Source: Caulobacter segnis (GTDB lineage: Bacteria; Pseudomonadota; Alphaproteobacteria; Caulobacterales; Caulobacteraceae). Taken from it: a DNA stretch of 64,000 nt. The position numbers and the translations under genes were made by a program. The DNA is taken from assembly GCF_023935105.1 (NCBI RefSeq), contig NZ_CP096040.1:1178001-1242000 (forward strand), given 5' to 3'. Below, in pieces: positions 1-8,428 of this stretch; within the stretch, counting starts at the first letter, position 1; each line of letters opens with the position of its first letter. The notes under the pieces are model-generated. The model was not told where the DNA came from. It ran no database searches and was given only the letters and a program-made list of their open reading frames with translations.

Positions 1-396
1 CTCGATCCCGCCGCCGCGGGACACCTTCAGGGGCAGCCGCTCGAAGGCGAAGCCGCCGCTAGCCCCCGACAGTATGTCGTCATGCGGGGCGCGGAGCGAG
101 GCCTGCAGCGCCTGGGCGTTGTCGCTGAACCGCATGCCCAGGGCCTGGGGATGGTCCTCGCGCAGGGCCGGGCTGTAGGCGTCGTTGTAGATCAGGACCA
201 GCTCGGGCCCCCAGCGCAGGGCCATGGGGAAGCTGGTGGCCAGGATCATGTCGGTGGCCAGCCGCAGGGCCGGCGACCAATCGTCCATCGATCCCAGCGG
301 AGTCGTCGACCAGTCGAACGCACGGACGCGTCCAGCCATCTCGCCGTCGGCGAGTCGCGTCAGAACAGGCGTGGCGCGCGGTTTGCCGTCGCCCAT
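1..396 (-). CDS. PAS-domain sensor histidine kinase, N-terminal part (cut by window edge)
   Basis: The frame stays open from an ATG at 396 to base 1, so 132 residues are visible and the rest lies outside the window. The visible part contains FDWSTTPLGSMDDWSPALR, then MALRWGPELVLIYNDAY and the PQALGM turn. This is the usual N-terminal PAS signature of a large group of alphaproteobacterial hybrid sensor kinases ('W..TPLG....WP..LR', 'WGPEL...YNDAY'). No signal peptide or membrane segment is seen, so the sensor is probably cytosolic. The kinase domain itself is not visible, so that part of the call is inferred from family architecture. Confidence 0.65.
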   Translation of the reverse strand, partial: MGDGKPRATPVLTRLADGEMAGRVRAFDWSTTPLGSMDDWSPALRLATDMILATSFPMALRWGPELVLIYNDAYSPALREDHPQALGMRFSDNAQALQASLRAPHDDILSGASGGFAFERLPLKVSRGGGIE

Positions 397-551
397 CGCT
401 TCAGTTCCCCATCCGGTCGAGGGACCGGCCCCTTAGGAAGGTGATCTTATAGCGGACGCGGACACAAGCTGCGCTGTAGCGAAAGGACGCAGAACGCGAA
501 CGAGGCGGCTTTCGCCGCCCCGTTTTCTTCAACTCTTTGTATTCCTTGGCC

Positions 552-2021
552 TTAGTCGACCGGCGACCAGCGCTTTTCGGGCGCGGCGGCCGGGCGCTTG
601 GGACCCCGGAACTCGTTCTGGGGACCTCCGGCCTTCTTGCCCTGGCCTTGACCCGGACCTTGACCACGACCCTGGCCGCCATTGCGGCCCTGGCCTTGGC
701 GCTGCTGGCCCTGGCCTTGCGCCTTTTGTCCGCCCTCGGAGCGACCGCCGCCGCCATTGCGATTGCCGTTGCGGTTGCGCTTGCGGCGCAGCTCGGACGG
801 CACGTCGTTGCGCGGGTCGGCCTTGCGGGGATCGACGTACTTCTCGGCCGGGACCAGCTTGTCGGCGACGGCCGCGGCGGCCGCCAGCTGCTTGTCGTTG
901 CGGCGGTCGAAGGCCGGGATCGTCTGGCGGGTGGCCTTCTGGATGTCCTTCAGCAGGTTGCGCTCGTCATCGGCGCAGAAGCTGATGGCGATGCCGTCCT
1001 TGCCCTTGCGGGCGGTGCGGCCGATCCGGTGGACATAGGCCTCCGGCACGTTGGGCAGCTCGTAGTTGATGACGTGGCTGACGTCGTTGACGTCGATGCC
1101 GCGCGCGGCGATGTCGGTCGCCACCAGGGCCCGCATCTCGCCGGCCTTGAAGGCGGCCAGGGCGCGCTCGCGCTGGCCCTGGGTCTTGTCGCCGTGGATC
1201 GAGGCGGCCTCGACGCCGGCGGCGTTCAGGTACTTGGCCACCCGGTCGGCGCCGCGCTTGGTGCGGGTGAAGACGATGGTGCGGCTGAAGCTGCTGTCGG
1301 CGAACAGTTCGGCCAGCAGCGGACGCTTGCGCTGGGCCTCGATGAACAGCACGCGCTGGTCGATGCGCTCGACGGTGGTGGCCTGCGGGGCCACCGACAC
1401 CTGCACCGGGTCCTTCAGCAGCTCACCGGCCAGCTTGCCGATCTCGCTGGGCATGGTGGCCGAGAAGAACAGGTTCTGGCGGTTCTTGGTCAGCTGGCTG
1501 GCGATCTTGCGGATCGGCACCACGAAGCCCAGGTCCAGCATCTGGTCGGCTTCGTCGAGCACGAAGATCTCGGTGCCCGAGACGATGGCCGACTTCTCGG
1601 CCATGTGGTCCATCAGGCGGCCGGGCGTGGCGACCAGGACGTCGATGCCGCCGGCCAGGGCCTTCATCTGCGGGCCGTACTTGACGCCGCCATAGATGGT
1701 GTGGACCGACAGGCCCATGTGGACGGCGTAGGCCTTGAAGTTCTCGGCGATCTGGGTCGCCAGTTCGCGGGTCGGCGACAGCACCAGGCAGCGGAAGCCG
1801 CGGCGCGGAGCCGGCTTACGGTCTTCGGCCAGGCGCTGAAGGATGGGCAGGGCGAAGGCGGCGGTCTTGCCGGTGCCCGTCTGGGCGATGCCCAGCAGAT
1901 CCTTGCCTTGCAGCACCACCGGGATGGCCTGGGCCTGGATCGGCGTCGGTTCCTTGTAGCCCTTTTCAGCAAGCGCCTTCAGCAGCGGCTTGGCCAGGCC
2001 AAGGTCGGAAAATTGAGTCAC
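552..2021 (-). CDS. rhlE: DEAD-box ATP-dependent RNA helicase, RhlE-like
   Basis: 489 residues from a GTG start (MTQFSDLGL). The helicase motifs appear in order: Q-motif GYKEPTPIQAQAIP, Walker A AQTGTGKT, PTRELATQ, TPGRLMDH, DEAD box VLDEADQMLDLGF, FFSATMP, then in RecA domain 2 TIVFTRTKRGADRVAKYL, TDIAARGIDV and HRIGRTARKG. The last roughly 90 residues form a low-complexity tail rich in Gln, Gly, Arg and Asn, a typical RNA-binding extension. The family unwinds short RNA duplexes in ribosome assembly and mRNA decay. RhlE is favoured over RhlB, CsdA or SrmB by the short N-terminus and the tail, but the subfamily is not certain. It stands alone, with about 280 bp of non-coding DNA upstream. Confidence 0.88.
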   Translation of the reverse strand: MTQFSDLGLAKPLLKALAEKGYKEPTPIQAQAIPVVLQGKDLLGIAQTGTGKTAAFALPILQRLAEDRKPAPRRGFRCLVLSPTRELATQIAENFKAYAVHMGLSVHTIYGGVKYGPQMKALAGGIDVLVATPGRLMDHMAEKSAIVSGTEIFVLDEADQMLDLGFVVPIRKIASQLTKNRQNLFFSATMPSEIGKLAGELLKDPVQVSVAPQATTVERIDQRVLFIEAQRKRPLLAELFADSSFSRTIVFTRTKRGADRVAKYLNAAGVEAASIHGDKTQGQRERALAAFKAGEMRALVATDIAARGIDVNDVSHVINYELPNVPEAYVHRIGRTARKGKDGIAISFCADDERNLLKDIQKATRQTIPAFDRRNDKQLAAAAAVADKLVPAEKYVDPRKADPRNDVPSELRRKRNRNGNRNGGGGRSEGGQKAQGQGQQRQGQGRNGGQGRGQGPGQGQGKKAGGPQNEFRGPKRPAAAPEKRWSPVD

Positions 2022-2299
2022 GAGTGTTTGTCTTAATCATGCGCCGAATGCAGCCCATGCGTCCTCGCACGGCTGGCCCCTCGGCTAGTCGGTCGGGGGA
2101 GCGCCCCGCGTGCACGGGCTCTCTAATGAGAAGCTCTTCAGGGCGCTCGACAGGCTGGTCCGAAAACGGACCCTCACGCGGCTGGAGCACCGATAGCGCT
2201 TTGCAGCGCGAGGGTCATATCGCTTGTTGCAGTGCAAAAGTCAAGGAACGCGGGAATTGATGCTCCCCCGCGCTGCGGGGGAGGATCTGGAGCGCCGAC

Positions 2300-2493
2300 C
2301 TAGGACGCCGGCTTGGCCTTCGGGGCCACGTCGAAGATCTTGTGCACGATCTTCCAGCCGTCGGGCGTCTTCAGCAGTTGCATGTAGTCGGTCAGGACGG
2401 CGGTCGGGCGGCCGAAACGGAGACTTGGGCGAAGGCCGGGGCGGCGGCGAGCAGGGCCGCGCCGGCGGCCAGCATGGCGAATGTCTTATGCAT
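2300..2493 (-). pseudogene. Remnant of a secreted NTF2-like/lumazine-binding family protein with internal deletion
   Basis: An ATG at 2493, preceded by a good ribosome binding site (GGGAGGAAC), starts a signal peptide (MHKTFAMLAAGAALLAAAPAFAQ). About ten residues later the frame hits a stop at 2394-2392. In another frame the text then reads DYMQLLKTPDGWKIVHKIF up to a stop at 2300. That is the characteristic last strand of the putative lumazine-binding/SnoaL-like proteins. The head and tail of one gene are thus present, but the roughly 100 residues between them are missing and the junction (near 2392-2410) is out of frame. The inference is an internal deletion that left a dead gene. Confidence 0.65.
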
Positions 2494-2610
2494 GATGTTC
2501 CTCCCAGGTGTGGGCAGAGTTACGCGTGTAAATAAGGCGGAGGTTGGGCGGCGTCGCTCCGCCGGCCGGTCGGGATTGACCGCGTCCCGTCGCCACGCCA
2601 CACCCGTCCC

Positions 2611-3015
2611 ATGACCAAGCCTATCGTCCTCGTCGTCGCCGCCGCCCTGATCGATGTCGACGGGCGGGTGCTGATCTGCCAGCGCCCCCAGGGCAAGCAA
2701 CTGGCCGGGCTGTGGGAGTTTCCGGGCGGCAAGGTCGAGCCCGGCGAGACGCCCGAGCAGTGCCTGATCCGCGAGCTGCACGAGGAGCTGGGAATCACCG
2801 TCGCCCAGGCGTGCCTCGCCCCGTTCGTGTTCGCGTCGCACGCTTACGAGTCCTTTCACCTCCTGATGCCACTGTATCTGCTGCGTCGCTGGGAGGGCCA
2901 GGTGACGCGCAAGGAGCATGAGGCGCTGGCATGGGTGAAACCGGACAAGCTCGGGGACTATCCGATGCCGCCCGCCGACGAGCCGCTGGTCGCCTGGCTG
3001 CGCGACCTGCTCTGA
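2611..3015 (+). CDS. mutT: NUDIX hydrolase, MutT-type (8-oxo-dGTP diphosphatase)
   Basis: 134 residues. The NUDIX box is complete (GGKVEPGETPEQCLIRELHE followed by ELGI), which supplies the metal-binding glutamates. The N-terminus VLVVAAALIDVDGRVLICQR and the C-terminal phrase HEALAWVKPDKL match MutT. The family hydrolyses oxidised dGTP (8-oxo-dGTP) to the monophosphate, which prevents A:T to C:G transversions. Length is normal for MutT. The ATG at 2611 is the first in frame. The stop codon overlaps the proposed start of the following pilin gene. Confidence 0.88.
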   Translation: MTKPIVLVVAAALIDVDGRVLICQRPQGKQLAGLWEFPGGKVEPGETPEQCLIRELHEELGITVAQACLAPFVFASHAYESFHLLMPLYLLRRWEGQVTRKEHEALAWVKPDKLGDYPMPPADEPLVAWLRDLL

Positions 3016-3167
3016 AGACCTTCTGGCGCGACGACCGCGGCGCCACGGCCGTCGAGCTGGGCTTGATCATCGCCCTGATCGTGCTGGTCGTGGTTGCGGC
3101 CATGTCGGCCCTGACCGGCGGCCTTGGCCGGACGTTCGAGAAGATCTCGACGACCGTGGGGGCGTAG
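3012..3167 (+). CDS. Flp-family type IVb pilin precursor
   Basis: 51 residues: LKTFWRDDRGATAVELGLII, followed by a hydrophobic stretch and ending in a short tail, FEKISTTVGA. The Flp processing signature is present: Gly followed by ATAVE, with Glu at +5, then about 20 hydrophobic residues that anchor the subunit before assembly. Flp pilins build the adhesive tad/cpa pilus. The start is uncertain. Homologues begin at the MKxFxxD position, which here is CTG 3012-3014 overlapping the mutT stop. An in-frame ATG at 2931 would add 27 atypical residues. No other tad/cpa gene is in the window, so this is an orphan pilin copy. Confidence 0.7.
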   Translation: MKTFWRDDRGATAVELGLIIALIVLVVVAAMSALTGGLGRTFEKISTTVGA

Positions 3168-3175
3168 GGCTGGGC

Positions 3176-3199
3176 TCCCCCTTTCGCGGGGATGAGCGG
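3176..3199. repeat. Half of a 'CCCCGCTTTCGCGGGGATGAGCGG' intergenic repeat
   Basis: The sequence matches the right end of the larger element at 20608-20858. It sits just after the Flp pilin gene, and no second half is visible nearby. Confidence 0.5.
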
Positions 3200-3236
3200 T
3201 GATAGGAGCGAGGTAGCTATCGACCCCGCCCAATCC

Positions 3237-4148
3237 TCACCCCGCCTTGTCACCCGTCGGCTGCTCCGTCGTCCCCAGCGCGTCGGCCAGGCGCATCTTG
3301 GCCGAGCCGGGCCTTAGCGGCTTCTGCTGGCTGTCGTGCGGCGCCCAGCCGGTGACCGAGACGATCTCGAATGTGGCCGGGACCCTGCCGTCGGCCTCGG
3401 CGAAGCGCTCGGCATAGAGCTCCATCGCCCGGAACAGCACCTTGCGGCTCAGCGGCTTGCGCGAGCGGTCCAGCAGCACGCTGGTCTCGCCCATGGCCCG
3501 CAGATCCTGCAGCAGCTTGAGCGGATGGGCGTAGCGCACCTTCACCCGGTCGACGTCGGCGACGGGCAGGGCGAAGCCGGCCCGTTGCAGCAGGCCCGCC
3601 GCGTCGATGGCGTCGGCGAACGGCGAGACCCGCATCGACGCCCCGTCCGACAGCTCGGCTTCGGCGGCCAGCAGGCTCTGGCGCAGCTCGGTCAGGGTGG
3701 CCCCGCCGAAGATCGCCCCGACGAACAGGCCGTCAGGCCGCAGCGCTCGGCGGATCTGGATCAGGGCCCCGACCAGGTCGTTGGTCCAGTGCAGCGACAG
3801 GGTCGAGGTGACGAGATCCAGGGTCGCGTCGCCGAACGGCAGGCGTTCCTCGTCGGCGACGACGCGCAAGCCGTCACGGCCGCCCAGCATCCGCCCCGAC
3901 AGGTCGGCCTCGATCAGCGTGTCGATGTTGGCGCGGGCGTCGCTGTCGGCCAAGGTCTTGAAAAAATGTCCGTTTCTGGCTCCGAGGTCGACGGCGACCG
4001 GAAAGCGTCGCAGGATCGTCTCCAGCCGCATGACCACGTCCTGGGCCGCGCGGGCCTTGAGGAAGTCGGCGGACGCGAAGTCGCGCGCGGCGCGGTCGAG
4101 ACGGGCGCGATGCAGGGCGCGGTCGAAGAGCAGGGGCGAGGCGGTCAT
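3237..4148 (-). CDS. Class I SAM-dependent methyltransferase, NDUFAF5/BioC-like
   Basis: 303 residues. A methyltransferase fold starts near residue 50: VDLGARNGHFFKTLA (SAM-binding loop), then LPFGDATLDLVTSTLSLHWT, and LRPDGLFVGAIFGG. The 'LSLHW.NDL.GAL.QIRRALRPDG' arrangement is typical of the alphaproteobacterial homologues of mitochondrial NDUFAF5 and of BioC. NDUFAF5 hydroxylates an arginine of complex I, and BioC methylates malonyl-ACP for biotin synthesis. Which role applies cannot be decided here, since no bio genes are nearby. It diverges from comF with 53 bp between the starts, an order common in alphaproteobacteria. Confidence 0.75.
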   Translation of the reverse strand: MTASPLLFDRALHRARLDRAARDFASADFLKARAAQDVVMRLETILRRFPVAVDLGARNGHFFKTLADSDARANIDTLIEADLSGRMLGGRDGLRVVADEERLPFGDATLDLVTSTLSLHWTNDLVGALIQIRRALRPDGLFVGAIFGGATLTELRQSLLAAEAELSDGASMRVSPFADAIDAAGLLQRAGFALPVADVDRVKVRYAHPLKLLQDLRAMGETSVLLDRSRKPLSRKVLFRAMELYAERFAEADGRVPATFEIVSVTGWAPHDSQQKPLRPGSAKMRLADALGTTEQPTGDKAG

Positions 4149-4201
4149 TGCGCGCGGAACATGGCGATTCCGGACCGGGATGGAAAGCGGATCCGCTCCT
4201 T

Positions 4202-4939
4202 ATGGGGCCGGTTTGGCGCGCGTGGGGGCGGGGCCTGCTGGATCTGCTGCTGCCGCCGTCCAGCCTGGACGGGGCGGCGGCGCTGAGCGGCGGGCTGACG
4301 GCGGCGGCCTTTTCCAAGGTGGCCTTCCTGGACGACCCGGTCTGCGACGGCTGTGGCCTGGCCATGGCCTATGCCGACGCGGCGCGCTGTCCGGCCTGCC
4401 TGGCCAGGCCCCGGGCGTTCGCGCGGGCCCGCGCCGCCTGCGTCTATGACGAGCATTCGCGCGATCTGGTCCTGAAGCTCAAGCACGCCGACCGGCCCGA
4501 GCTGGCCGGCCTGTTCGCCCGCTGGCTGTCGCGGGCTGCCGCGCCGCTGCTGGACGCGGCGGACGCCGTGGTGCCCGTGCCGGTCCACCGCGCCCGGCTG
4601 CTGCGCCGCCGCTATAACCAGGCGGCCGAGATCGCCCGGCCGCTGGCCCGGGCGGCGGGACTGGCCTATCTTCCCGACGCCTTGGTCAGGAAGCGCGACA
4701 CCGCCAGCCAGGGCGGCAAGTCGGCCTCGGGCCGGCGGCGCAACGTGGCGGCCGCCTTCGTCGTCCCCGAGCCCCGGCGCGGCCAGGTCGCCGGACGGCG
4801 GATCGTTCTGGTTGATGACGTGTTGACCACCGGAGCCACGGCCGAGGGCTGTACGCGGGCGCTGCTGGCGGCCGGCGCGGCGGAAGTGACGCTGTCGGTC
4901 GTCGCCCGCGTTACACAAACCGAAGCGCGTCCTATATGA
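4202..4939 (+). CDS. ComF-family phosphoribosyltransferase-like protein
   Basis: 245 residues from the ATG at 4202 (MGPVWRAWGRGLLDLLLPP); an ATG at 4148 would add 18 residues. Two Cys pairs near the N-terminus (CDGCGLA and CPACLA) resemble the ComF zinc ribbon. The phosphoribosyltransferase part has VVPVPVHRARLLRRRYNQA, then IVLVDDVLTTGATAEGCTRA, the PRPP-binding loop. ComF is needed for DNA uptake in naturally competent bacteria, and the function of distant homologues is unclear. It is the first gene of a tight run with grxC, a nitrilase-type hydrolase and a DUF1178 gene. Confidence 0.85.
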   Translation: MGPVWRAWGRGLLDLLLPPSSLDGAAALSGGLTAAAFSKVAFLDDPVCDGCGLAMAYADAARCPACLARPRAFARARAACVYDEHSRDLVLKLKHADRPELAGLFARWLSRAAAPLLDAADAVVPVPVHRARLLRRRYNQAAEIARPLARAAGLAYLPDALVRKRDTASQGGKSASGRRRNVAAAFVVPEPRRGQVAGRRIVLVDDVLTTGATAEGCTRALLAAGAAEVTLSVVARVTQTEARPI

Positions 4940-4968
4940 GGACGCACGAGATCAGGTATTCAGGTTCC

Positions 4969-5223
4969 ATGGCCCACGTCACCATCTACACCCGACCCTT
5001 CTGCGGCTATTGCGCCCGCGCCCTGGCCCTGCTGGACGAGAAGGGCGCCGACTTCACCGAGATCGAGGCCGGCATGGATCCCAATCTGCGCCAGGAGATG
5101 ATGAACCGCTCGGGTCGCACGACCTTCCCGCAGATCTTCGTCGGCGACCAGCATATCGGCGGCTGCGACGACATGATGGCCCTGGAACGCGAGGGCAAGC
5201 TGGACGGCCTGCTCACCGCATGA
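4969..5223 (+). CDS. grxC: Glutaredoxin 3
   Basis: 84 residues beginning MAHVTIYTRPFCGYCARA. The dithiol active site is CGYC, close to the usual CPYC. TTFPQIFVGDQHIGGCDDM carries the cis-Pro and the glutathione-binding GGCDD. The family reduces protein disulfides with glutathione in the cytosol. The start at 4969 gives the standard length. It lies 29 bp after comF and overlaps the next gene by ATGA, so co-transcription and translational coupling are likely. Confidence 0.93.
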   Translation: MAHVTIYTRPFCGYCARALALLDEKGADFTEIEAGMDPNLRQEMMNRSGRTTFPQIFVGDQHIGGCDDMMALEREGKLDGLLTA

Positions 5224-6059
5224 ACCTGCGGGTCGGCCTGATCCAGACGCGCACCCCCGCCACCCACGCGGCGGCGCTGGCGCACGTCGCGCCGCTGGTC
5301 CGTGAGGCGATCGCGGGCGGAGCGCAATTCGTGCTGACGCCGGAATGCGTCAACGTCGTCCAGAAGGATCGCAGCAAGCTGCTGCCGGCCCTGACGACGC
5401 TGGAGGACGACCCCGTCGTCAACGGCCTGCGCGAGATCGCGGCGGAGACGGGAACCTGGATCGACGTCGGCTCGGCCCTGGTCAAGCGCGCGGACGGCGA
5501 GAAGGCCGCCAACCGCCAGGTGGTGATCGACCCGACCGGCGCCATCGTGGCGACCTACGACAAGCTGCACATGTTCGACGTCGACCTGCCCCCAAAAGAC
5601 GGAAAGCCGGGTGAGACGGCGCGGGAGTCGGCGGCCTATGAGCCCGGCGATCGGGCGGTCGTGGTCGACACGCCGCTGGCCCGCTTCGGCCTGACCATCT
5701 GCTACGACATGCGCTTTCCGGCCCTGCACCGGGCCCTGGCCCTGGGCGGGGCCACGGTGCTGACCGTCCCGGCCGCCTTCACCCGCCCGACCGGCGAGGC
5801 GCACTGGGACGTGCTGCTGCGGGCCCGCGCCATCGAGACCGGTTCGTTCGTGATCGCCGCCGCCCAGGGTGGTTTCCACGAGGACGGCCGGGGCACCTGG
5901 GGCCGCTCGATCGCCATCGGCCCCTGGGGCGAGGTGATCGGCAAGCTTGACCACGACGAGCCGGGCGTGCTGTTGGCCGATCTCGACCTGCCGGCCGCCG
6001 GCAAGGCGCGCGCGGCGATCCCCGTCCTCAAGAACGCCCGGCCTTTCGTCGGGCCCTGA
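5220..6059 (+). CDS. Carbon-nitrogen hydrolase (Nit1-type, probable deaminated glutathione amidase)
   Basis: 279 residues. The nitrilase-superfamily catalytic triad is visible: Glu in FVLTPECVNV, Lys in YDKLHMFDVD and Cys in LTICYDMRFP. The DKLHMFDVDLP and CYDMRFPALHRAL phrases are characteristic of the Nit1 branch, which removes the amide from deaminated glutathione formed by transaminase side reactions. Its position directly after glutaredoxin (start overlaps the grxC stop) fits a role in glutathione maintenance, but that is inference. No signal peptide. Confidence 0.85.
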   Translation: MNLRVGLIQTRTPATHAAALAHVAPLVREAIAGGAQFVLTPECVNVVQKDRSKLLPALTTLEDDPVVNGLREIAAETGTWIDVGSALVKRADGEKAANRQVVIDPTGAIVATYDKLHMFDVDLPPKDGKPGETARESAAYEPGDRAVVVDTPLARFGLTICYDMRFPALHRALALGGATVLTVPAAFTRPTGEAHWDVLLRARAIETGSFVIAAAQGGFHEDGRGTWGRSIAIGPWGEVIGKLDHDEPGVLLADLDLPAAGKARAAIPVLKNARPFVGP

Positions 6060-6078
6060 AACCCACCATTTTAGTGTC

Positions 6079-6513
6079 ATGATCAAGTACGCGCTTCAGT
6101 GCGACGCGGCTCACGCGTTCGAGGGCTGGTTCGGCTCGTCGGCGGACTACGACGACCAGGCCGCGCGCGGGCTGGTCGAATGCCCCGTCTGCGGCTCGCG
6201 TGGCGTTTCCAAGCAGATCATGGCCCCGGCCGTGGCGGGCACGAAGTCCCAGCGTTCGGCGCCTGACGTCGATCCCAAGATGCGCGAGATGATGATGACG
6301 GCGATGGGCGAGGTGCGTCGCCACGTCGAGGACAATTTCGACTATGTCGGCGACGCCTTCGCCAAGGAGGCCCGCGCCATCCACGAGGGCAAGTCCGAGG
6401 AACGCGGCATCTACGGCGAGGCCTCGCCCACCGAGGTCAAGGCCCTGGTCGAGGACGGGGTCAAGGTCGCCCCGCTACCGCCGGCCGCGCCGAAGAAGAC
6501 GGACGTGAACTAG
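6079..6513 (+). CDS. DUF1178 family protein
   Basis: 144 residues starting MIKYALQCDAAHAFEGWFGS, the diagnostic N-terminus of DUF1178, with a CPVCGS zinc-ribbon-like pair near residue 35. The middle is rich in Met, Asp and Glu. Function is unknown. It follows the nitrilase gene by 19 bp, an order widely kept in alphaproteobacteria, so it probably belongs to the comF-grxC unit. Its stop codon overlaps the stop of the convergent LysR-type gene. Confidence 0.85.
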   Translation: MIKYALQCDAAHAFEGWFGSSADYDDQAARGLVECPVCGSRGVSKQIMAPAVAGTKSQRSAPDVDPKMREMMMTAMGEVRRHVEDNFDYVGDAFAKEARAIHEGKSEERGIYGEASPTEVKALVEDGVKVAPLPPAAPKKTDVN

Positions 6514-7390
6514 CCGTCGACATAGGCCGCCAGTTCATCCGGGGCGCCTGTCGGAAAGGCGGCCTTGAGATGGTCGAGGAAGGCCGAGACGCGCGCGCTC
6601 AGCAGGCGGCGCGAGGGATAGAGCGCCCACAGGACGATCTCCGGCGCGCCCGCGTCGCCCCATTCGACCAGCCGACCCAGAGTCAGGTCGCGACCGACCA
6701 GCGAGATCGGAAGGCGGGCGACACCAGCGCCGGCGCGGACCGCGTCGCGCACCATGATCATCGATGACAGGCTCAGGACCGGTTCGACCGCGAAGGGCTC
6801 GCCGGCCGCGGTCCACAGCTCGCCGCCCCCGGCGAGCCCGCGAACCACGGCGGGCGCGGGCGAACCGTCAAGGGGCTGGCCACGGCCGGGCTGGCCACGA
6901 CCACCAGCCGGTCGCGCAGGAAGGGCCGGCCGATCAGGGCCTCGTCGGGATCCGGATTGACCCGGATCACCAGGTCGTAGGCTTCCTCGATCATGTCGAC
7001 CGGCCGATCCTCGGTCGTCACCTCCAGCCGGACGTCGGGAAACCGCGCGGCGAACCCCGCCGCCAGCTTGCCCATAGCAGTCTGCGAGAACAGCAGCGGC
7101 GCGCTGATGCGCAGCCGGCCGCGCGGCGTGTGTCCGCCCGAGGCGATCGCGGCGGCCGTCTCGTCCAATTCGGCCAGCAGCGCCGCCGTGCGCGCATGCA
7201 GCGCGCGGCCCTCCTCGGTCAGTTTCAATGTCCGGCCGCCCCGTTCGAACAGGCGCAGGTCCAGGGCCTCCTCCAGCTCCGCGACGCGGCGCGACAGCGT
7301 CGCCTTCGGGCGACCCGCGGCCCGGGCGGCGCGTCCGAAACCCTGGTGGCGGGCGACCAGGTTGAAGTCGGCGAGGGCCAGCAGATCCAT
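6510..7390 (-). pseudogene. LysR-family transcriptional regulator with single-base frameshift
   Basis: The N-terminal part from the ATG at 7390 has a clear LysR helix-turn-helix (MDLLALADFNLVARHQGFGR, then KATLSRRVAELEEALDLRLF) and the start of the substrate domain. Near 6872-6875, in a run of G (C on the coding strand), the frame breaks. The missing half of the substrate domain continues in another frame (VVRGLAGGGELWTAAG, then LPISLVGRDLTLGRLVEWGD) to a stop at 6510. Adding one base at the run restores a full-length protein of about 290 residues. This is either a real frameshift or a homopolymer sequencing error. The gene is divergent from the NmrA-type gene it would be expected to control. 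Confidence 0.8.
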
Positions 7391-7491
7391 GTGTTCCGCC
7401 TGTGAGACAGTCCGTCCAGATCTACCGTCTATCGGCTCACGTGTGGATCATTAATTTCCGAGGCGTCCACTCAAACCCACGGAGATTTCCC

Positions 7492-8358
7492 ATGACCATC
7501 CTCGTCACCGGCGCCACCGGCCGTGTCGGCCACCTTGTCGTCGAACAGCTCGTCCGGCGCGGCGCCGACGTGCGCGCTTTCGTCCGCGATCCCGCCAAGG
7601 CCAGCTTCCCGGCTGGCGTCGAGGTGGTCAAAGGCGACCTGCTGGACGTCGACGCCCTGCGCGCCGCCTTCACCGGCGTCGACGCGCTGTTCCTGCTCAA
7701 CGCCGTGGCTGGGGACGAATTCACCCAGGCGCTGGTCGCCCTGAACATCGCGCGCGAGTGCGGCGTCCAGCGGGTCGTCTACCTGTCGGTGCTGCACGCG
7801 GACGGCTTCGTGAACGTGCCCCACTTCGCGGTGAAGTCCGGCGCCGAGCGCATGATCGAGCAGATGGGCTTTTCCGCCACCATCCTGAGGCCGGCCTACT
7901 TCATCGACAACGACGTGATGATCAAGGACGTGGTCCTGAACCATGGCGTCTACCCCATGCCGATCGGCGGAAAGGGCGTGGCCATGGTCGATGCGCGCGA
8001 CATCGCCGAGGTCGCGGCGATCGAGCTGATCCGCCGGGCGGGGGCGCCGCTCGGAACGCCGGTCGAGACGATCAATCTGGTCGGGCCCCAGACCCTGACC
8101 GGCGCGGACGCGGCCGCCCTCTGCTCGGATGTCCTGGGCCGTCCTGTCATCTATGGCGGCGACGATCCCGCCGCCTTCGAGCAGACCATGGCCGGCTTCA
8201 TGCCCCGCTGGATGGCCTACGAGATGCGGCTGATGGCCGAGCGCTATGTCAGCGACGGCATGGTCCCCGAGGCGGGCGACGTCGAACGTCTCGTCCAGAT
8301 CCTGGGGCGGCCGCTGCACACCTATCGGGATTTCGTGGCCAGGATCGCCGCGGCGTGA
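7492..8358 (+). CDS. NmrA/SDR-type NAD(P)-binding oxidoreductase
   Basis: 288 residues. An N-terminal dinucleotide-binding motif TILVTGATGRVGHLVVEQL is followed by GVEVVKGDLLDVDALRAAF, in which the acidic residues mark the cofactor pocket. PHFAVKSGAERMIEQMGFSA and ILRPAYFIDN are typical of the NmrA-like atypical SDR group (quinone oxidoreductase or redox-sensor relatives). The classic YxxxK is not conserved. It is divergent from the LysR-type gene with about 100 bp between, which suggests LysR control. A terminator follows directly. The substrate cannot be predicted. Confidence 0.8.
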   Translation: MTILVTGATGRVGHLVVEQLVRRGADVRAFVRDPAKASFPAGVEVVKGDLLDVDALRAAFTGVDALFLLNAVAGDEFTQALVALNIARECGVQRVVYLSVLHADGFVNVPHFAVKSGAERMIEQMGFSATILRPAYFIDNDVMIKDVVLNHGVYPMPIGGKGVAMVDARDIAEVAAIELIRRAGAPLGTPVETINLVGPQTLTGADAAALCSDVLGRPVIYGGDDPAAFEQTMAGFMPRWMAYEMRLMAERYVSDGMVPEAGDVERLVQILGRPLHTYRDFVARIAAA

Positions 8359-8372
8359 TGCTGACACGCGAA

Positions 8373-8405
8373 GGGCGGCGGACCCTTGGGATCCGCCGCC
8401 CTTTT
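8373..8405 (+). terminator. Rho-independent terminator after the NmrA-type gene
   Basis: A perfect 10-bp stem (GGGCGGCGGA at 8373-8382 with TCCGCCGCCC at 8392-8401) and a 9-nt loop are followed by TTTT. It lies 14 bp past the stop codon. Confidence 0.85.
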
Positions 8406-8428
8406 GGCTTTCGAAGACGCGCTAGCCG

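Noticed and set aside
537..2036. Open frame of 499 codons antisense to the helicase gene
   Set aside because: High GC keeps several frames open; the minus-strand helicase has all motifs, and this frame shows none.
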